Below, piece after piece: positions 9,826 through 18,870 of a DNA stretch of 64,000 bases; position 1 is the first letter of the stretch, and the number at the start of each line of letters is the position of its first letter. Under the pieces are notes generated by a model that was not told the DNA's origin, did not search any database, and worked only from the letters and a program-made list of their open reading frames with translations. Source of the stretch: an uncultured Pelagibacteraceae bacterium (GTDB lineage: Bacteria > Pseudomonadota > Alphaproteobacteria > Pelagibacterales > AG-422-B15); NCBI GenBank assembly GCA_902554325.1, contig CACDOH010000004.1, positions 1 to 64,000 of the forward strand, given 5' to 3'. A program made the position numbers and the translations under genes.

Positions 9826-11895
9826 ATGAAAGAAGTGATTTCAAGAGAAATGAACTGGGGCAACCAGAAACTAAAAATAGAAACAGGAAAAGTAGCAAAA
9901 CAAGCAACAGCATCAACAATTGTTAGCTATGGTGATACAGTTGTTATGGCAAATGTCGTAGCAGCTAGAGAGCCAAAACCAGATTTAGATTTTTTTCCGC
10001 TAACAGTAAGTTACCAGGAAAAATTTTATGCTGCTGGTAAAATTCCAGGAGGTTTTTTTAAGAGAGAGGGAAGGCCAACAGAGTTTGAAACCCTTACCTC
10101 AAGATTAATTGATCGTCCTATCAGGCCGCTTTTTCCAGAAGGATTTAAAAATGAAACTCAAGTTATATTAACTGTACTTTCACATGATGGAGAAACCAAC
10201 CCTGATATTGTAGCAATGATAGCAGCCTCCAGTGCATTAACACTGTCTGGAGTTCCTTTTATGGGTCCAATTGGTGGTTGCAGAGTGGGTTATGATGGAT
10301 CAAACTACACATTGAATCCAAAAATAAACGATGATGGAGATTTAGATCTAGTTGTTGCTGGCACCAGCGAAGCTGTACTAATGGTTGAGTCTGAAGCGAA
10401 ACAGCTATCAGAGGAAATAATGCTAGGAGCGGTAAAGTTTGGTCACGAGTCAATGCAAGAGGTGATAAAAATCATAATCAATCTTGCTGAGGAATGTGCA
10501 AATGATCCTTGGGAGTTCAGCCATACAATTAATGAGTCTTTGTTAGATGAAATTAAAAAAACTTTTGAAGACAAAATCGCAAAGAGCTACTCAATTATTG
10601 ATAAGATGGAAAGACAAAACTCACTCTCTGAGATTAAGTCAAGTTTAGAAGATCAATATAAAGAGAATGAGGAATACAGTATCAATGAAGTTATGGGATA
10701 TTTTAAAAAAATAGAAAAAAATGTTGTAAGATCTCAAATATTAAACAATCAATCTAGAATTGACGGTCGTAAGCTGGATGAAGTACGAAATATTTCGTCG
10801 GAAGTATCATGGCTACCTAGAACGCATGGATCAGCTTTATTTACAAGAGGTGAGACACAAGCAATTGTTGTGGCAACATTAGGGTTTGGTGAAGATGAAC
10901 AGAGAATTGAAGCATTGCAAGGATCATATAAGGAAAATTTTATGCTTCATTACAATTTTCCACCATATTCAGTTGGCGAAGTTGGAAGACTAGGAGCAAC
11001 AGGTAGGCGCGAAATTGGTCATGGAAAACTTGCATGGAGAGCTCTAAAGGCAGTTTTACCATCAAAAGATGATTTTGATTATACTATTAGATTGGTCTCA
11101 GATATTACTGAATCGAACGGATCATCTTCTATGGCAACTGTGTGTGGTTCATCACTCGCGTTGATGGATGCAGGAGTCCCCATCAAAAACTCTGTCTCGG
11201 GAATAGCAATGGGATTAATCAAAGAAGGTGATGACTTTGTAGTTCTGTCAGATATTTTGGGAGATGAAGACCATCTTGGTGACATGGACTTTAAGGTAGC
11301 TGGAACCAAAGAAGGTGTAACATCTCTTCAAATGGATATTAAAATCACAGGCATCACTTATGAAATAATGGAGAAAGCTCTTGAACAAGCAAAAGGTGGG
11401 AGAGACTATATTCTTAATGAAATGAATAAAGAAATTTCTGAAGCTAGAACAGAACTAGGCCCGTACACCCCTCGTAGCGAAACAATAAAAGTTAAAAGAG
11501 ACAACATTGGCGAAATAATTGGTAAAGGCGGTTCAACAATTAAAGATATCATAGAAAAATCTGGAGCAAAAATTGACATAAGTGATAACGGAAATGTAAA
11601 AATTGCTGGAACTAATAATGAAAGCATTGAGGCAGCTAAAGAATTAATCAATTCTATAATTGAAGAGCCGGAAGTTGGGCAGGTTTATGAAGGTAAAGTT
11701 GTTAAGATTATGGAATTTGGTGCTTTTGTTAACTTCTTTGGAAAAAGAGATGGCCTTGTTCACATTTCTCAACTCTCAAAAGAAAGAGTTGAAAAAGTTA
11801 CTGACGTAATAAATGAGGGTGATATAGTCAAGGTGAAGGTTCTTGGTTTTGATAAGGGTAAAGTTAAGTTATCAATTAAGGATACTGAAGAATAA
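9826..11895 (+). CDS. pnp: Polyribonucleotide nucleotidyltransferase (PNPase)
   Basis: Phosphorolytic 3'-5' exoribonuclease of the RNA degradosome. There are two RNase PH-like core domains (about 1-215 and 315-540) with an alpha-helical linker. The catalytic core includes [28 protein letters not shown], and [17 protein letters not shown] lies in the second half. They are followed by a KH domain ([15 protein letters not shown]) and an S1 domain ([19 protein letters not shown]). The 689 residues are normal. The 36-base gap after rpsO holds an AAAGGAATGAAGG region that can serve as the ribosome site. This is the last gene of the translation/RNA operon. Confidence 0.97.
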   Translation: MKEVISREMNWGNQKLKIETGKVAKQATASTIVSYGDTVVMANVVAAREPKPDLDFFPLTVSYQEKFYAAGKIPGGFFKREGRPTEFETLTSRLIDRPIRPLFPEGFKNETQVILTVLSHDGETNPDIVAMIAASSALTLSGVPFMGPIGGCRVGYDGSNYTLNPKINDDGDLDLVVAGTSEAVLMVESEAKQLSEEIMLGAVKFGHESMQEVIKIIINLAEECANDPWEFSHTINESLLDEIKKTFEDKIAKSYSIIDKMERQNSLSEIKSSLEDQYKENEEYSINEVMGYFKKIEKNVVRSQILNNQSRIDGRKLDEVRNISSEVSWLPRTHGSALFTRGETQAIVVATLGFGEDEQRIEALQGSYKENFMLHYNFPPYSVGEVGRLGATGRREIGHGKLAWRALKAVLPSKDDFDYTIRLVSDITESNGSSSMATVCGSSLALMDAGVPIKNSVSGIAMGLIKEGDDFVVLSDILGDEDHLGDMDFKVAGTKEGVTSLQMDIKITGITYEIMEKALEQAKGGRDYILNEMNKEISEARTELGPYTPRSETIKVKRDNIGEIIGKGGSTIKDIIEKSGAKIDISDNGNVKIAGTNNESIEAAKELINSIIEEPEVGQVYEGKVVKIMEFGAFVNFFGKRDGLVHISQLSKERVEKVTDVINEGDIVKVKVLGFDKGKVKLSIKDTEE

Positions 11896-11910
11896 TTTTA
11901 AAAATTTGAA

Positions 11911-13362
11911 ATGAACCAAATAGATACTTCTGAAGATAAACTTCATGAAGAGTGCGGTGTATTTGGTATATTCGGAAGTCCAGACGCATCAACTTTAACA
12001 GCTTTAGGATTGCATGCACTGCAACATAGGGGACAAGAGGGCGCTGGTATAGTAACTTTTGATGGTGAAAAATTTCATGGCGTTAGAAGGCCCGGCCTGG
12101 TTGGTGACCACTTTAATAAAACAAAAGTTATAGACAGGCTCTTAGGTAGCAACGCTATAGGTCATGTAAGATATTCTACAACTGGAAACTCAATACTTAA
12201 AAATATCCAGCCACTTTATGCGGATCTATCTTCAGGCGGTTTTGCATGTGCTCATAACGGAAATTTAACCAATGCATCTATTTTGAGAGACTCCCTTGTT
12301 AAAGAAGGCGCTATATTTCAGTCGACATCTGATACAGAAACAATTCTTCAGCTTGTAGCTAAATCAAATAGACGGCAAACAGTTGATAAATTAATAGATG
12401 CTTTATTCAAAATTCAAGGAGCTTACTCATTAGTAATATTAACAAATAAGAAATTAATTGGAGTAAGGGATCCTTATGGTATTCGCCCTCTTGTTCTTGG
12501 CGATCTAAATGGAGCACCTGTACTGACTTCAGAAACTTGTGCATTAGATATCATTGGTGCAAAATATGTAAGAGATGTTGAGCATGGTGAGATAATTATT
12601 ATATCTGAAGACGGCATGGAAAGTATAAAGCCGTTTCCTAAAGTTCAGGAAAGGCCATGCATTTTTGAGAGAATATATTTTTCAAGACCTGACAGTATTG
12701 TAGGGGGCAAAACTGTTTACACTTATAGAAAAAATCTAGGGAAAGAGCTTGCAAAAGAAACAAATATTAATGCTGATGTAATTATTCCAGTTCCTGACTC
12801 TGGTGTGCCAGCAGCACTTGGTTATTCGCAGGAATCTAAAATCCCATTTGAATTAGGTATTATAAGAAATCACTATGTAGGCCGCACATTTATTGAGCCA
12901 TCACAATCTATTAGACAATTTGGTGTTAAATTAAAACATAATGCAAACTCTTCTTACATAGAAAACAAGAAAGTTATTTTGATAGACGATTCTATAGTAA
13001 GAGGAACAACAGCAAAAAAAATTATAAAGATGGTTTATGATGCTGGAGCTAAAGAAGTCCACCTTGGAATAGCATGCCCTCCAATTAAACATCCAGATTT
13101 TTATGGAATCGATACACCAGATTACAATGAGCTTATTGCTGCAAAATCCTCATTAGAGGAAATCAATAATGTCATTGGTTCTAAATCAATATTCTTTCTT
13201 TCTTTAGAGGGAACTTATAAAGCGATGGGTTATGAAAAAAGAGACAATGAAACACCCCAATTTACAGATCATTGCTTCACAGGTGATTATCCAACGAGTC
13301 TTTTAGATAGAGAACAGGGAACAGTATCAAAACAATTTTCACTTTTGTCTGAGAAGAATTAA
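11911..13362 (+). CDS. purF: Amidophosphoribosyltransferase
   Basis: First committed step of purine synthesis: PRPP plus glutamine to phosphoribosylamine. The N-terminal nucleophile glutaminase has catalytic Cys15 in HEECGVFGIFGS after a 14-residue propeptide that must be removed, as in B. subtilis-type PurF. Then come GHVRYSTTG and AHNGNLTN. The PRTase half carries the PRPP loop VILIDDSIVRGTTAKK. Toward the C-terminus there are cysteines in the region that binds a 4Fe-4S cluster in B. subtilis-type enzymes, but I cannot confirm the cluster. It begins 15 bases after pnp and ends overlapping the fabI stop on the opposite strand by 4 bases. Confidence 0.96.
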   Translation: MNQIDTSEDKLHEECGVFGIFGSPDASTLTALGLHALQHRGQEGAGIVTFDGEKFHGVRRPGLVGDHFNKTKVIDRLLGSNAIGHVRYSTTGNSILKNIQPLYADLSSGGFACAHNGNLTNASILRDSLVKEGAIFQSTSDTETILQLVAKSNRRQTVDKLIDALFKIQGAYSLVILTNKKLIGVRDPYGIRPLVLGDLNGAPVLTSETCALDIIGAKYVRDVEHGEIIIISEDGMESIKPFPKVQERPCIFERIYFSRPDSIVGGKTVYTYRKNLGKELAKETNINADVIIPVPDSGVPAALGYSQESKIPFELGIIRNHYVGRTFIEPSQSIRQFGVKLKHNANSSYIENKKVILIDDSIVRGTTAKKIIKMVYDAGAKEVHLGIACPPIKHPDFYGIDTPDYNELIAAKSSLEEINNVIGSKSIFFLSLEGTYKAMGYEKRDNETPQFTDHCFTGDYPTSLLDREQGTVSKQFSLLSEKN

Positions 13363-14138
13363 ATTTCTTTGGGAACTCCCACCTTATTATACCCACAATC
13401 TACATAATGAACTTCACCTGTAACGCCTGAAGACATATCGCTCAGTAAATACAGGCCTGATTTACCAACATCTTCGAGGTTAATATTTCTATTCATAAGA
13501 GAATTTTTCTCAGACCATTTCATCATATCTTTGCCACCTGATATTCCAGCCATTGCAAGAGTTTTCATTGGACCAGCAGAGAGAGCATTAACTCTTATGT
13601 TTGAGGGCCCTAAATCAGCCGCTAAATATCTCACACTTGACTCCAAAGCGGCTTTTGCAACTCCCATTACATTGTAATTCCTAATATATTTCTGTGAGCC
13701 GTCATAGGTTAAGGTAACCATAGATCCTCCATTTTTCATAAGCTTTTCGGCCTCATGAGCAACTTCAGTAAATGAAAAACATGAAATCAACATGGTGTTC
13801 GAAAAGTTTTCTCTAGAGGTATTTAGATACTTACCCTTTAATTCATCTTTATTTGAAAAAGCAATGGAATGTAAAATAAAATCTATAGTTCCCCATTTTT
13901 CTTCAATGAGTTTGAATGAATCTTTTATGGAACCATCTTTTAAGACATCACACTCAATCAAAAAATCGTTATTGATAGACTCTGCTAACGGCTTTACTCT
14001 TCTTTCTAAAGACTCACCTTGGTAAGTAAAACAGAGTTCAGCTCCCTCATTAGCAAGTTGTTGTGATATTCCCCAAGCAATTGAATGATCATTTGCAACT
14101 CCCATTATAATACCTTTTTTACCACTCAGTGATTTCAT
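13359..14138 (-). CDS. fabI: Enoyl-ACP reductase (NADH), FabI type
   Basis: Last reduction of each fatty acid elongation cycle. This is a short-chain dehydrogenase fold with the FabI-type N-terminus ([18 protein letters not shown]). The active site has the Tyr-X6-Lys pattern in [12 protein letters not shown], followed by the FabI-specific [13 protein letters not shown] region. The 259 residues are typical. The gene overlaps fabB by 4 bases (ATGA), so fabA-fabB-fabI form one minus-strand operon. The stop overlaps the end of purF. Confidence 0.96.
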   Translation of the reverse strand: MKSLSGKKGIIMGVANDHSIAWGISQQLANEGAELCFTYQGESLERRVKPLAESINNDFLIECDVLKDGSIKDSFKLIEEKWGTIDFILHSIAFSNKDELKGKYLNTSRENFSNTMLISCFSFTEVAHEAEKLMKNGGSMVTLTYDGSQKYIRNYNVMGVAKAALESSVRYLAADLGPSNIRVNALSAGPMKTLAMAGISGGKDMMKWSEKNSLMNRNINLEDVGKSGLYLLSDMSSGVTGEVHYVDCGYNKVGVPKEI

Positions 14139-15346
14139 GACTCATACCTCCTAAAAACTAAAGAAGCATTAGTTCCACCGAAACCAAAACTATTACTCAT
14201 TGCTGTATTAATTTGTTCATCGATGCGAGAAGTCAATATATTCATTCCATTAGCATCTTCATCTAATTCTTCAATATTTGCAGACTCTGATAAAAAATTG
14301 TTATTCATCATAAGTAAAGTGTAAATTGACTCGTGTACTCCAGCAGCTCCAAGCGAATGTCCACTTAATGACTTAGTAGAGCTTATGAATGGAATTTCAT
14401 TTTTAAAAACTTCTTTAATAGCTTTTAATTCAGCCTTGTCTCCAACAGGAGTTGAGGTTCCATGGGCATTTATATAGTCAACTTTTTCTATATCTTTTGT
14501 TGCCATTAGCATGCACCTTGCCGCACCTTCTCCTGAAGGTTGAACCATATCATAGCCATCTGAGGTTGCTCCATAACCTACAATTTCTGCATATATTTTT
14601 GCATTTCTTTTTATTGCAGTTTCTAGTTCTTCAAGAACAACCACGCCTCCTCCACCAGCAATTACAAAACCATCTCTTTGAGAGTCAAAAGCCCTCGAAG
14701 CTTTAGTTGGATCATCATTATATTTTGACGAAAGAGCTGGCATTGCGTCAAATAAAGCTGATAAAGTCCAGTCAAGTTCTTCACCACCACCTGCAAAAAT
14801 TCTATCTTGCTTACCTAATTGAATAAGCTCATATGCATTACCTATGCAGTGGGCGCTTGTTGAACAAGCGGAACTAATAGAATAGTTAACCCCTTTAATT
14901 TTAAAATATGTTGATAAAGTTGCAGAGTTTGTACTACACATAACTTTGGGAACACTAGTGGGTCCAATTTTTTTTGGTCCTTTTTCCCTTGTAATATCAA
15001 ATGCCCTTAGCAGACTTTTAGTTGATGGGCCGCCAGACCCCATTATTAAACCTGTTTGATTATTAGAAATTTCATCTTCACTTAAACTTGAGTCACTTAT
15101 AGCTTCATTCATCGCTAAATAATTGTAGCTTGCCCCATCACCCATAAACCTTAAGAATTTTCTTTCAATTGACTCTTCCAAATTTAAATTGATTTGCCCA
15201 CTAACTTGACTTCTAAATCCCATATCTTTTTGGGACTCGTCAAACGCGATACCAGATTTTGTATTAAAAAGTGAATCATTTACTTCACTTTTGTTATTTC
15301 CTAAAGATGAGACTATTCCTATTCCTGTAATTACAACTCTTCTCAT
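14135..15346 (-). CDS. fabB: Beta-ketoacyl-ACP synthase I
   Basis: Condensing enzyme that, with FabA, makes unsaturated fatty acids without oxygen. The catalytic cysteine is in [12 protein letters not shown], and the two active-site histidines are in [11 protein letters not shown] and [12 protein letters not shown]. The glycine-rich [14 protein letters not shown] is close to the C-terminus. Pairing directly with fabA, and sharing one base with its stop, identifies it as FabB rather than FabF. Its 403 residues are normal. Confidence 0.95.
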   Translation of the reverse strand: MRRVVITGIGIVSSLGNNKSEVNDSLFNTKSGIAFDESQKDMGFRSQVSGQINLNLEESIERKFLRFMGDGASYNYLAMNEAISDSSLSEDEISNNQTGLIMGSGGPSTKSLLRAFDITREKGPKKIGPTSVPKVMCSTNSATLSTYFKIKGVNYSISSACSTSAHCIGNAYELIQLGKQDRIFAGGGEELDWTLSALFDAMPALSSKYNDDPTKASRAFDSQRDGFVIAGGGGVVVLEELETAIKRNAKIYAEIVGYGATSDGYDMVQPSGEGAARCMLMATKDIEKVDYINAHGTSTPVGDKAELKAIKEVFKNEIPFISSTKSLSGHSLGAAGVHESIYTLLMMNNNFLSESANIEELDEDANGMNILTSRIDEQINTAMSNSFGFGGTNASLVFRRYES

Positions 15347-15846
15347 TATTTAATTAGGCCAACTTTGAGCCCCTCTGCTGTATATATTTCCTTACCGTCT
15401 ACTAAAACGGAGCCATCACCAACGCCAACAACGACGCCTCTTTTTATTATTTTCTTCATGTTGATTTTATACTCAACAAGCTTAGACTCCTTTAATATTT
15501 CTCCACCAAATTTCACACTTGAAGAGCCTAAAGCTCTTCCTCGTCCAGGGTTACCAATCCAACCTAAATAGAAACCTACGAGTTGCCACATTGCATCTAA
15601 TCCTAGGCATCCAGGCATCACAGGGTCCATCTCAAAATGACAATCAAAAAACCAAAGATCTGGATTAATATCTAGCTCAGCAAGGATCTCTCCCTTTTCA
15701 TATTTTCCACTGTCATCTGTGATTTTAGTAATGCGGTCAAACATTAACATTGGGGGCAAGGGAAGCCTTGCATTGCCAATGCCAAACATTGTTCCATGAG
15801 CACATTTCAGTAATTCTTCTTTTGTAAAGCTTGATTTTTTTTCCAC
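15346..15846 (-). CDS. fabA: 3-hydroxydecanoyl-ACP dehydratase/isomerase
   Basis: Dehydrates 3-hydroxydecanoyl-ACP and isomerises trans-2- to cis-3-decenoyl-ACP, the branch point to unsaturated fatty acids. The hot-dog fold signature is clear: active-site His in [19 protein letters not shown] with the paired Asp, then [11 protein letters not shown]. Its 166 residues are typical. It heads the fabA-fabB-fabI operon and is divergent from irr, an arrangement seen in many Alphaproteobacteria. The shared 93-base intergenic region carries a long inverted repeat. Confidence 0.96.
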   Translation of the reverse strand: MEKKSSFTKEELLKCAHGTMFGIGNARLPLPPMLMFDRITKITDDSGKYEKGEILAELDINPDLWFFDCHFEMDPVMPGCLGLDAMWQLVGFYLGWIGNPGRGRALGSSSVKFGGEILKESKLVEYKINMKKIIKRGVVVGVGDGSVLVDGKEIYTAEGLKVGLIK

Positions 15847-15889
15847 TAAGATTATTTATCTCATTGTTTTATATGAAGTTTAATTAGAC

Positions 15890-15917
15890 TAATGTATTAT
15901 TATTGTAAAATACATTA
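15890..15917. promoter_or_regulatory. 28-bp inverted repeat between fabA and irr
   Basis: TAATGTATT, a 10-base spacer and AATACATTA form a perfect 9-10-9 inverted repeat in the 93-base divergent intergenic region. It has the size of an operator for a dimeric regulator and could serve fabA, irr or both. It does not match the ICE motif. Its regulator is unknown. It could be coincidental in such AT-rich DNA, but a perfect 9-bp arm match is above what I would expect by chance. Confidence 0.4.
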
Positions 15918-15939
15918 AATTTTAATAAATAGTAAAATT

Positions 15940-16332
15940 ATGAATGATATTAAGCAGTTTTTAAGATCTAATGCTTTGAGACCAACAAAGCAGAGAATAG
16001 TCATAGCAGGCTACTTATTCGATGGTACCGATAAGCATGTAACTGCTGAAAGCTTATCTACGGAGCTTGCTAAAAGAAAGCACATAATATCACTGGCAAC
16101 AATTTATAATACACTTCACGATTTTTATGAAAATGGACTTTTGAAAAAACTTACTCTTAGCGCTGATAGAGTCTATTTTGATACAAACACAGATGATCAT
16201 CATCATTTTTATTCTGAAAAGGAGCAATTCCTAATTGATATTAATAAGAACATAAAAGTAAATGGCTTGCCTAAGACTCCAAAAAATAAAAAGATTAATA
16301 AGATCGAAGTTATTGTACACCTCGATAAGTAA
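15940..16332 (+). CDS. irr: Iron response regulator Irr (Fur family)
   Basis: DNA-binding regulator that controls iron and haem genes in response to haem status in Alphaproteobacteria. It has a Fur-type winged helix (LRPTKQRIVIAGYLF ... ISLATIYNTLHDFYENGLLKKL) followed by the histidine-rich DDHHHFYSEK motif that binds haem/metal in Irr. It lacks the N-terminal GCPWHD-type haem-regulatory motif of Bradyrhizobium Irr, as many Irr proteins do, and lacks the C-terminal CxxC of zinc-binding Fur. The 130 residues are short but complete. An ICE-type palindrome 24 bases downstream of its stop makes the rubrerythrin operon a likely direct target. Confidence 0.9.
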   Translation: MNDIKQFLRSNALRPTKQRIVIAGYLFDGTDKHVTAESLSTELAKRKHIISLATIYNTLHDFYENGLLKKLTLSADRVYFDTNTDDHHHFYSEKEQFLIDINKNIKVNGLPKTPKNKKINKIEVIVHLDK

Positions 16333-16350
16333 TTGATAATAGTTATCAAT
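16332..16350. promoter_or_regulatory. Fur-box-like palindrome at the end of irr
   Basis: ATTGATAATAGTTATCAAT is a perfect 8-3-8 inverted repeat. The TGATAA...TTATCA arrangement resembles classical Fur-type boxes (TGATAATNATTATCA). It begins on the last base of the irr stop codon and lies 5 bases before the ICE-type palindrome. A second Fur-family regulator, or Irr at a variant site, could bind it. No such regulator gene other than irr is in this window. Confidence 0.55.
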
Positions 16351-16355
16351 ATCAG

Positions 16356-16372
16356 TTTAGAATGATTCTAAA
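16356..16372. promoter_or_regulatory. Irr box (ICE motif) upstream of rubrerythrin
   Basis: TTTAGAATGATTCTAAA is a perfect 7-3-7 inverted repeat and matches the published ICE/Irr-box consensus TTTAGAA-N3-TTCTAAA. It lies four bases upstream of the predicted -35 hexamer (TTGACA) of the rubrerythrin promoter. Irr can repress or activate depending on position, and a site just upstream of -35 is compatible with either. Confidence 0.8.
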
Positions 16373-16375
16373 GTG

Positions 16376-16405
16376 TTGACAAAATTTGAATCAACCTTAT
16401 ATAAA
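16376..16405 (+). promoter_or_regulatory. Predicted sigma-70 promoter of the rubrerythrin operon
   Basis: A perfect -35 TTGACA at 16376-16381 is followed after 16-18 bases by TATATAAA at 16398-16405, a good -10. The predicted 5' leader is about 30 bases, and a GAGGAAG ribosome site precedes the ATG at 16443. The two palindromes lie immediately upstream. Confidence 0.7.
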
Positions 16406-16442
16406 AAATAATTATTAATTAATTATTGTTGAGGAAGAAAAT

Positions 16443-16862
16443 ATGACTGAATTAAAAGAAAGTAAAACACTTGATAATTTGAAAGCAGCATTTGCTGGTG
16501 AAAGTCAAGCAAACAGAAGATATTTATATTTTGCTCAAAAGGCAGACGTTGAAGGCCACAATGATGTAGCTGCAGTATTTAGATCTACTGCCGAAGGTGA
16601 AACTGGCCATGCTCATGGTCATTTAGAATTCATGGAAGAAGTTGGCGATCCAGCGACTGGTGAACCAATAGGATCAACAGAAGATAATCTAAAAGCTGCA
16701 ATTGCAGGTGAAACGCATGAGTACACAGATATGTACCCTGGGATGGCAAAGACAGCACGTGAAGAAGGTTTTGACGAAATTGCCGACTGGTTTGAAACGT
16801 TAGCAAAAGCTGAAAAATCTCACGCAGGTAAATTCCAAAAAACACTAGACTCAATCGATTAA
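16443..16862 (+). CDS. Rubrerythrin (ferritin-like domain only)
   Basis: Ferritin-like diiron protein, probably a peroxide reductase or iron-linked stress protein. The four-helix bundle shows the expected carboxylate/histidine motifs: [46 protein letters not shown] and [11 protein letters not shown]. At 139 residues it lacks the C-terminal rubredoxin domain (no CxxC pairs), so electrons must come from another protein. The Fe-S protein encoded next is the obvious candidate. It has its own promoter with an ICE box, a strong ribosome site (GAGGAAG) and a hairpin just after the stop. Confidence 0.93.
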   Translation: MTELKESKTLDNLKAAFAGESQANRRYLYFAQKADVEGHNDVAAVFRSTAEGETGHAHGHLEFMEEVGDPATGEPIGSTEDNLKAAIAGETHEYTDMYPGMAKTAREEGFDEIADWFETLAKAEKSHAGKFQKTLDSID

Positions 16863-16869
16863 GTTATTT

Positions 16870-16890
16870 GGGGCTGTTATAAACAGCCCC
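16870..16890 (+). terminator. Perfect hairpin between rubrerythrin and the Fe-S gene
   Basis: GGGGCTGTT, ATA, AACAGCCCC is a perfect 9-bp stem with a 3-nt loop, 8 bases after the rubrerythrin stop. There is no T run on the plus strand (TAACTTAAAT follows), so it is more likely a partial terminator or an mRNA-stabilising hairpin that keeps rubrerythrin transcript above that of the downstream genes. Confidence 0.6.
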
Positions 16891-16901
16891 TAACTTAAAT
16901 A

Positions 16902-18242
16902 ATGGATTATAAAAAAGAAGGAAGCCTCGCTGCACCTACTAGGGACCTAGTAGATTGGAATTCTGAAAGCTACACCAACGAAGAAGAGTTAAACGCCGAG
17001 ATGAAAAGGCAGTTTGAGGTTTGTCATAGTTGTAGAAGATGTTTTAACCTCTGTGATAGCTTTCCGACGTTATTTGATTTGATTGATGACTCTCCAAATG
17101 AATCAGTTGATGATCTCACCAAGAAAGATTTCGAAGACATTACAGACAAATGTACACTATGTGACATGTGTTTCATGACTAAATGTCCATATGTTCCACC
17201 ACATGAGTTTAACATTGATTTTCCTCACCTTATGTTGCGTTATAGAACTTTTCAGGATAAGCAAAATAAGTTGCCAAAAATTCCTAAAGAGTTGGCTAAA
17301 ATAGATCGCAACGCTAATCTTGCCAAAATTTCTCCTACTCTTGCAAACTGGAGTTCCGATAAAAAAAATAGTCTAACACGGCGTCCACTGGAGATGATAA
17401 GTGGCATTGATAAAGATGCTGAGTTACCTAAGTTCGAAAAAAAGACATTCCATGAATTATCAGAGAAAATTGATATTAAAGTAAACACAAATGCACCTGC
17501 CTTCGGAAGAAAAGTCGCAATTTACTCAACGTGCTACGTAAATTTCAATAATTCAAAGGTTGGAATCGCTGCTCAAAAAGTACTAAACCATAATGGTGTT
17601 GAAACTATTTCTTCATATCCCGGATGCTGCGGCATGCCACATTTAGAGCAAGCTCAGCATGAAAAAGTAATTAAACAATCAGAAATTGTTTCTGAAGAAC
17701 TCTGTAGCTTGATAGACCGGGGATATCAAATCGTTACTTTAACTGCAAGTTGTGGGCTCATGCTTAAATTTGAGTGGCCACTTCTCAATCCTAATAACGA
17801 AAATGTTAAAAAACTATCAAAAAATGTTTTTGATATTGATGAGTTTATCGTTGATATAAGTAAAAAAGAGGGATTAGTTGAAGGTCTCAATTCTCTTGAT
17901 GGAGGAGTGACTGTCCACAATGCGTGTCACGCAAGAGCTCAGAACATGGGTAATAAAGCTATGGAGATGTTAAAGAAATTACCTGATACAAAAGTTGATG
18001 TTGTAGAAAAGTGCGCAGGGCATGGAGGAACTTTTGGAGTTATGAAGAAAACTCGAAAGTCCGCAAATAAGTACGGCAAAGCAACAGCTAGACAAATTAA
18101 AAATAAGAAAAATAAGTTAATGGTTTCAGATTGCCCACTTGCTTGCAAGCACCTTAATGAGTTTTTAAACGAAGACAAAGACTCTAATTATATTTCAATG
18201 CATCCAATAGAAGTAGTAGCTCAAGCGTATAATCTCTCTTGA
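16902..18242 (+). CDS. HdrB/GlpC-like Fe-S oxidoreductase, rubrerythrin-associated
   Basis: Cytoplasmic iron-sulfur protein related to GlpC, glycolate oxidase subunit F and heterodisulfide reductase subunits. The N-terminus carries two [4Fe-4S] cysteine sets: CHSCRRCFNLCDSFP and CTLCDMCFMTKCPYVPP. The C-terminal half has two CCG-type cysteine-rich domains, visible as STCYVNF...YPGCCGMPH and HNACHARAQ...EKCAGHGGTFG. The 446 residues contain no membrane segment or flavin domain. It lies between rubrerythrin and a DUF3501 gene, a trio I recognise as recurrent in proteobacteria. A role as electron donor to rubrerythrin is an inference. The true donor and acceptor are unknown. Confidence 0.85.
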   Translation: MDYKKEGSLAAPTRDLVDWNSESYTNEEELNAEMKRQFEVCHSCRRCFNLCDSFPTLFDLIDDSPNESVDDLTKKDFEDITDKCTLCDMCFMTKCPYVPPHEFNIDFPHLMLRYRTFQDKQNKLPKIPKELAKIDRNANLAKISPTLANWSSDKKNSLTRRPLEMISGIDKDAELPKFEKKTFHELSEKIDIKVNTNAPAFGRKVAIYSTCYVNFNNSKVGIAAQKVLNHNGVETISSYPGCCGMPHLEQAQHEKVIKQSEIVSEELCSLIDRGYQIVTLTASCGLMLKFEWPLLNPNNENVKKLSKNVFDIDEFIVDISKKEGLVEGLNSLDGGVTVHNACHARAQNMGNKAMEMLKKLPDTKVDVVEKCAGHGGTFGVMKKTRKSANKYGKATARQIKNKKNKLMVSDCPLACKHLNEFLNEDKDSNYISMHPIEVVAQAYNLS

Positions 18243-18273
18243 TTTTGTTAAGTTAGGCACTACATAAATCTTT

Positions 18274-18867
18274 ATGACTATAGAAAATAGAAAAATTGAA
18301 CCCTCTGATTTGCTTGAATATAGCACTTATGCGAAAGAAAGAAGAAGTATAAGAAAAGAGGTAGTTCAGATGAAAAAAAATAGGAGAGTGGAACTCGGAC
18401 CACATTCTACGTTTTATTTCGAAAACTTCTTTACTATGAAAGCTCAAATTCAAGAGATGCTTTACATAGAAAAGGGTGGCGATGAACAACTCAAGGATGA
18501 GTTAGAGGCTTATAATCCCCTAGTACCACAAGGCTCAGAACTTGTAGCAACTTATATGTTTGAAATTGACAACCCAAATACAAGAAAAAAAGTTTTATCG
18601 TCCTTAGGAAACGTTGAAAATAAGCTATTCATAAGTATTAATGGGACAAAACTATACGCGACACCTGAAGAAGATGTAGATCGTACAGATAATTCAGGAA
18701 AAACTTCATCTGTTCATTTTATTCATTTTAAATTTAGTGATAAGCAAATTGAGGAATTTAAAAACTCAAGCAGCAGAATTGAAATTGGTACAGACCACGA
18801 TAACTATCTCCATAGTACTGTGCTGTCTAAAGAAGTGAAAGAGGCCTTGGCAAAAGACTTTAGGTAA
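18274..18867 (+). CDS. DUF3501 family protein
   Basis: A 197-residue cytoplasmic protein with no signal or membrane segment, matching the DUF3501 family in its whole length (IEPSDLLEYSTYAKERRSIRKEV, RRVELGPHSTFYFENFFTM, LVPQGSELVATYMFEI, VHFIHFKFS). The function is unknown. It is 31 bases downstream of the Fe-S gene, so rubrerythrin, Fe-S protein and DUF3501 probably form one transcript under the ICE box. The conserved His/Glu-rich pieces could bind a metal or haem, but that is speculation. It converges with dut, 3 bases away. Confidence 0.85.
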   Translation: MTIENRKIEPSDLLEYSTYAKERRSIRKEVVQMKKNRRVELGPHSTFYFENFFTMKAQIQEMLYIEKGGDEQLKDELEAYNPLVPQGSELVATYMFEIDNPNTRKKVLSSLGNVENKLFISINGTKLYATPEEDVDRTDNSGKTSSVHFIHFKFSDKQIEEFKNSSSRIEIGTDHDNYLHSTVLSKEVKEALAKDFR

Positions 18868-18870
18868 CTT

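Noticed and set aside
14452-14706. Leucine-rich plus-strand ORF inside fabB
   Set aside because: Low-complexity shadow of the fabB reverse strand.
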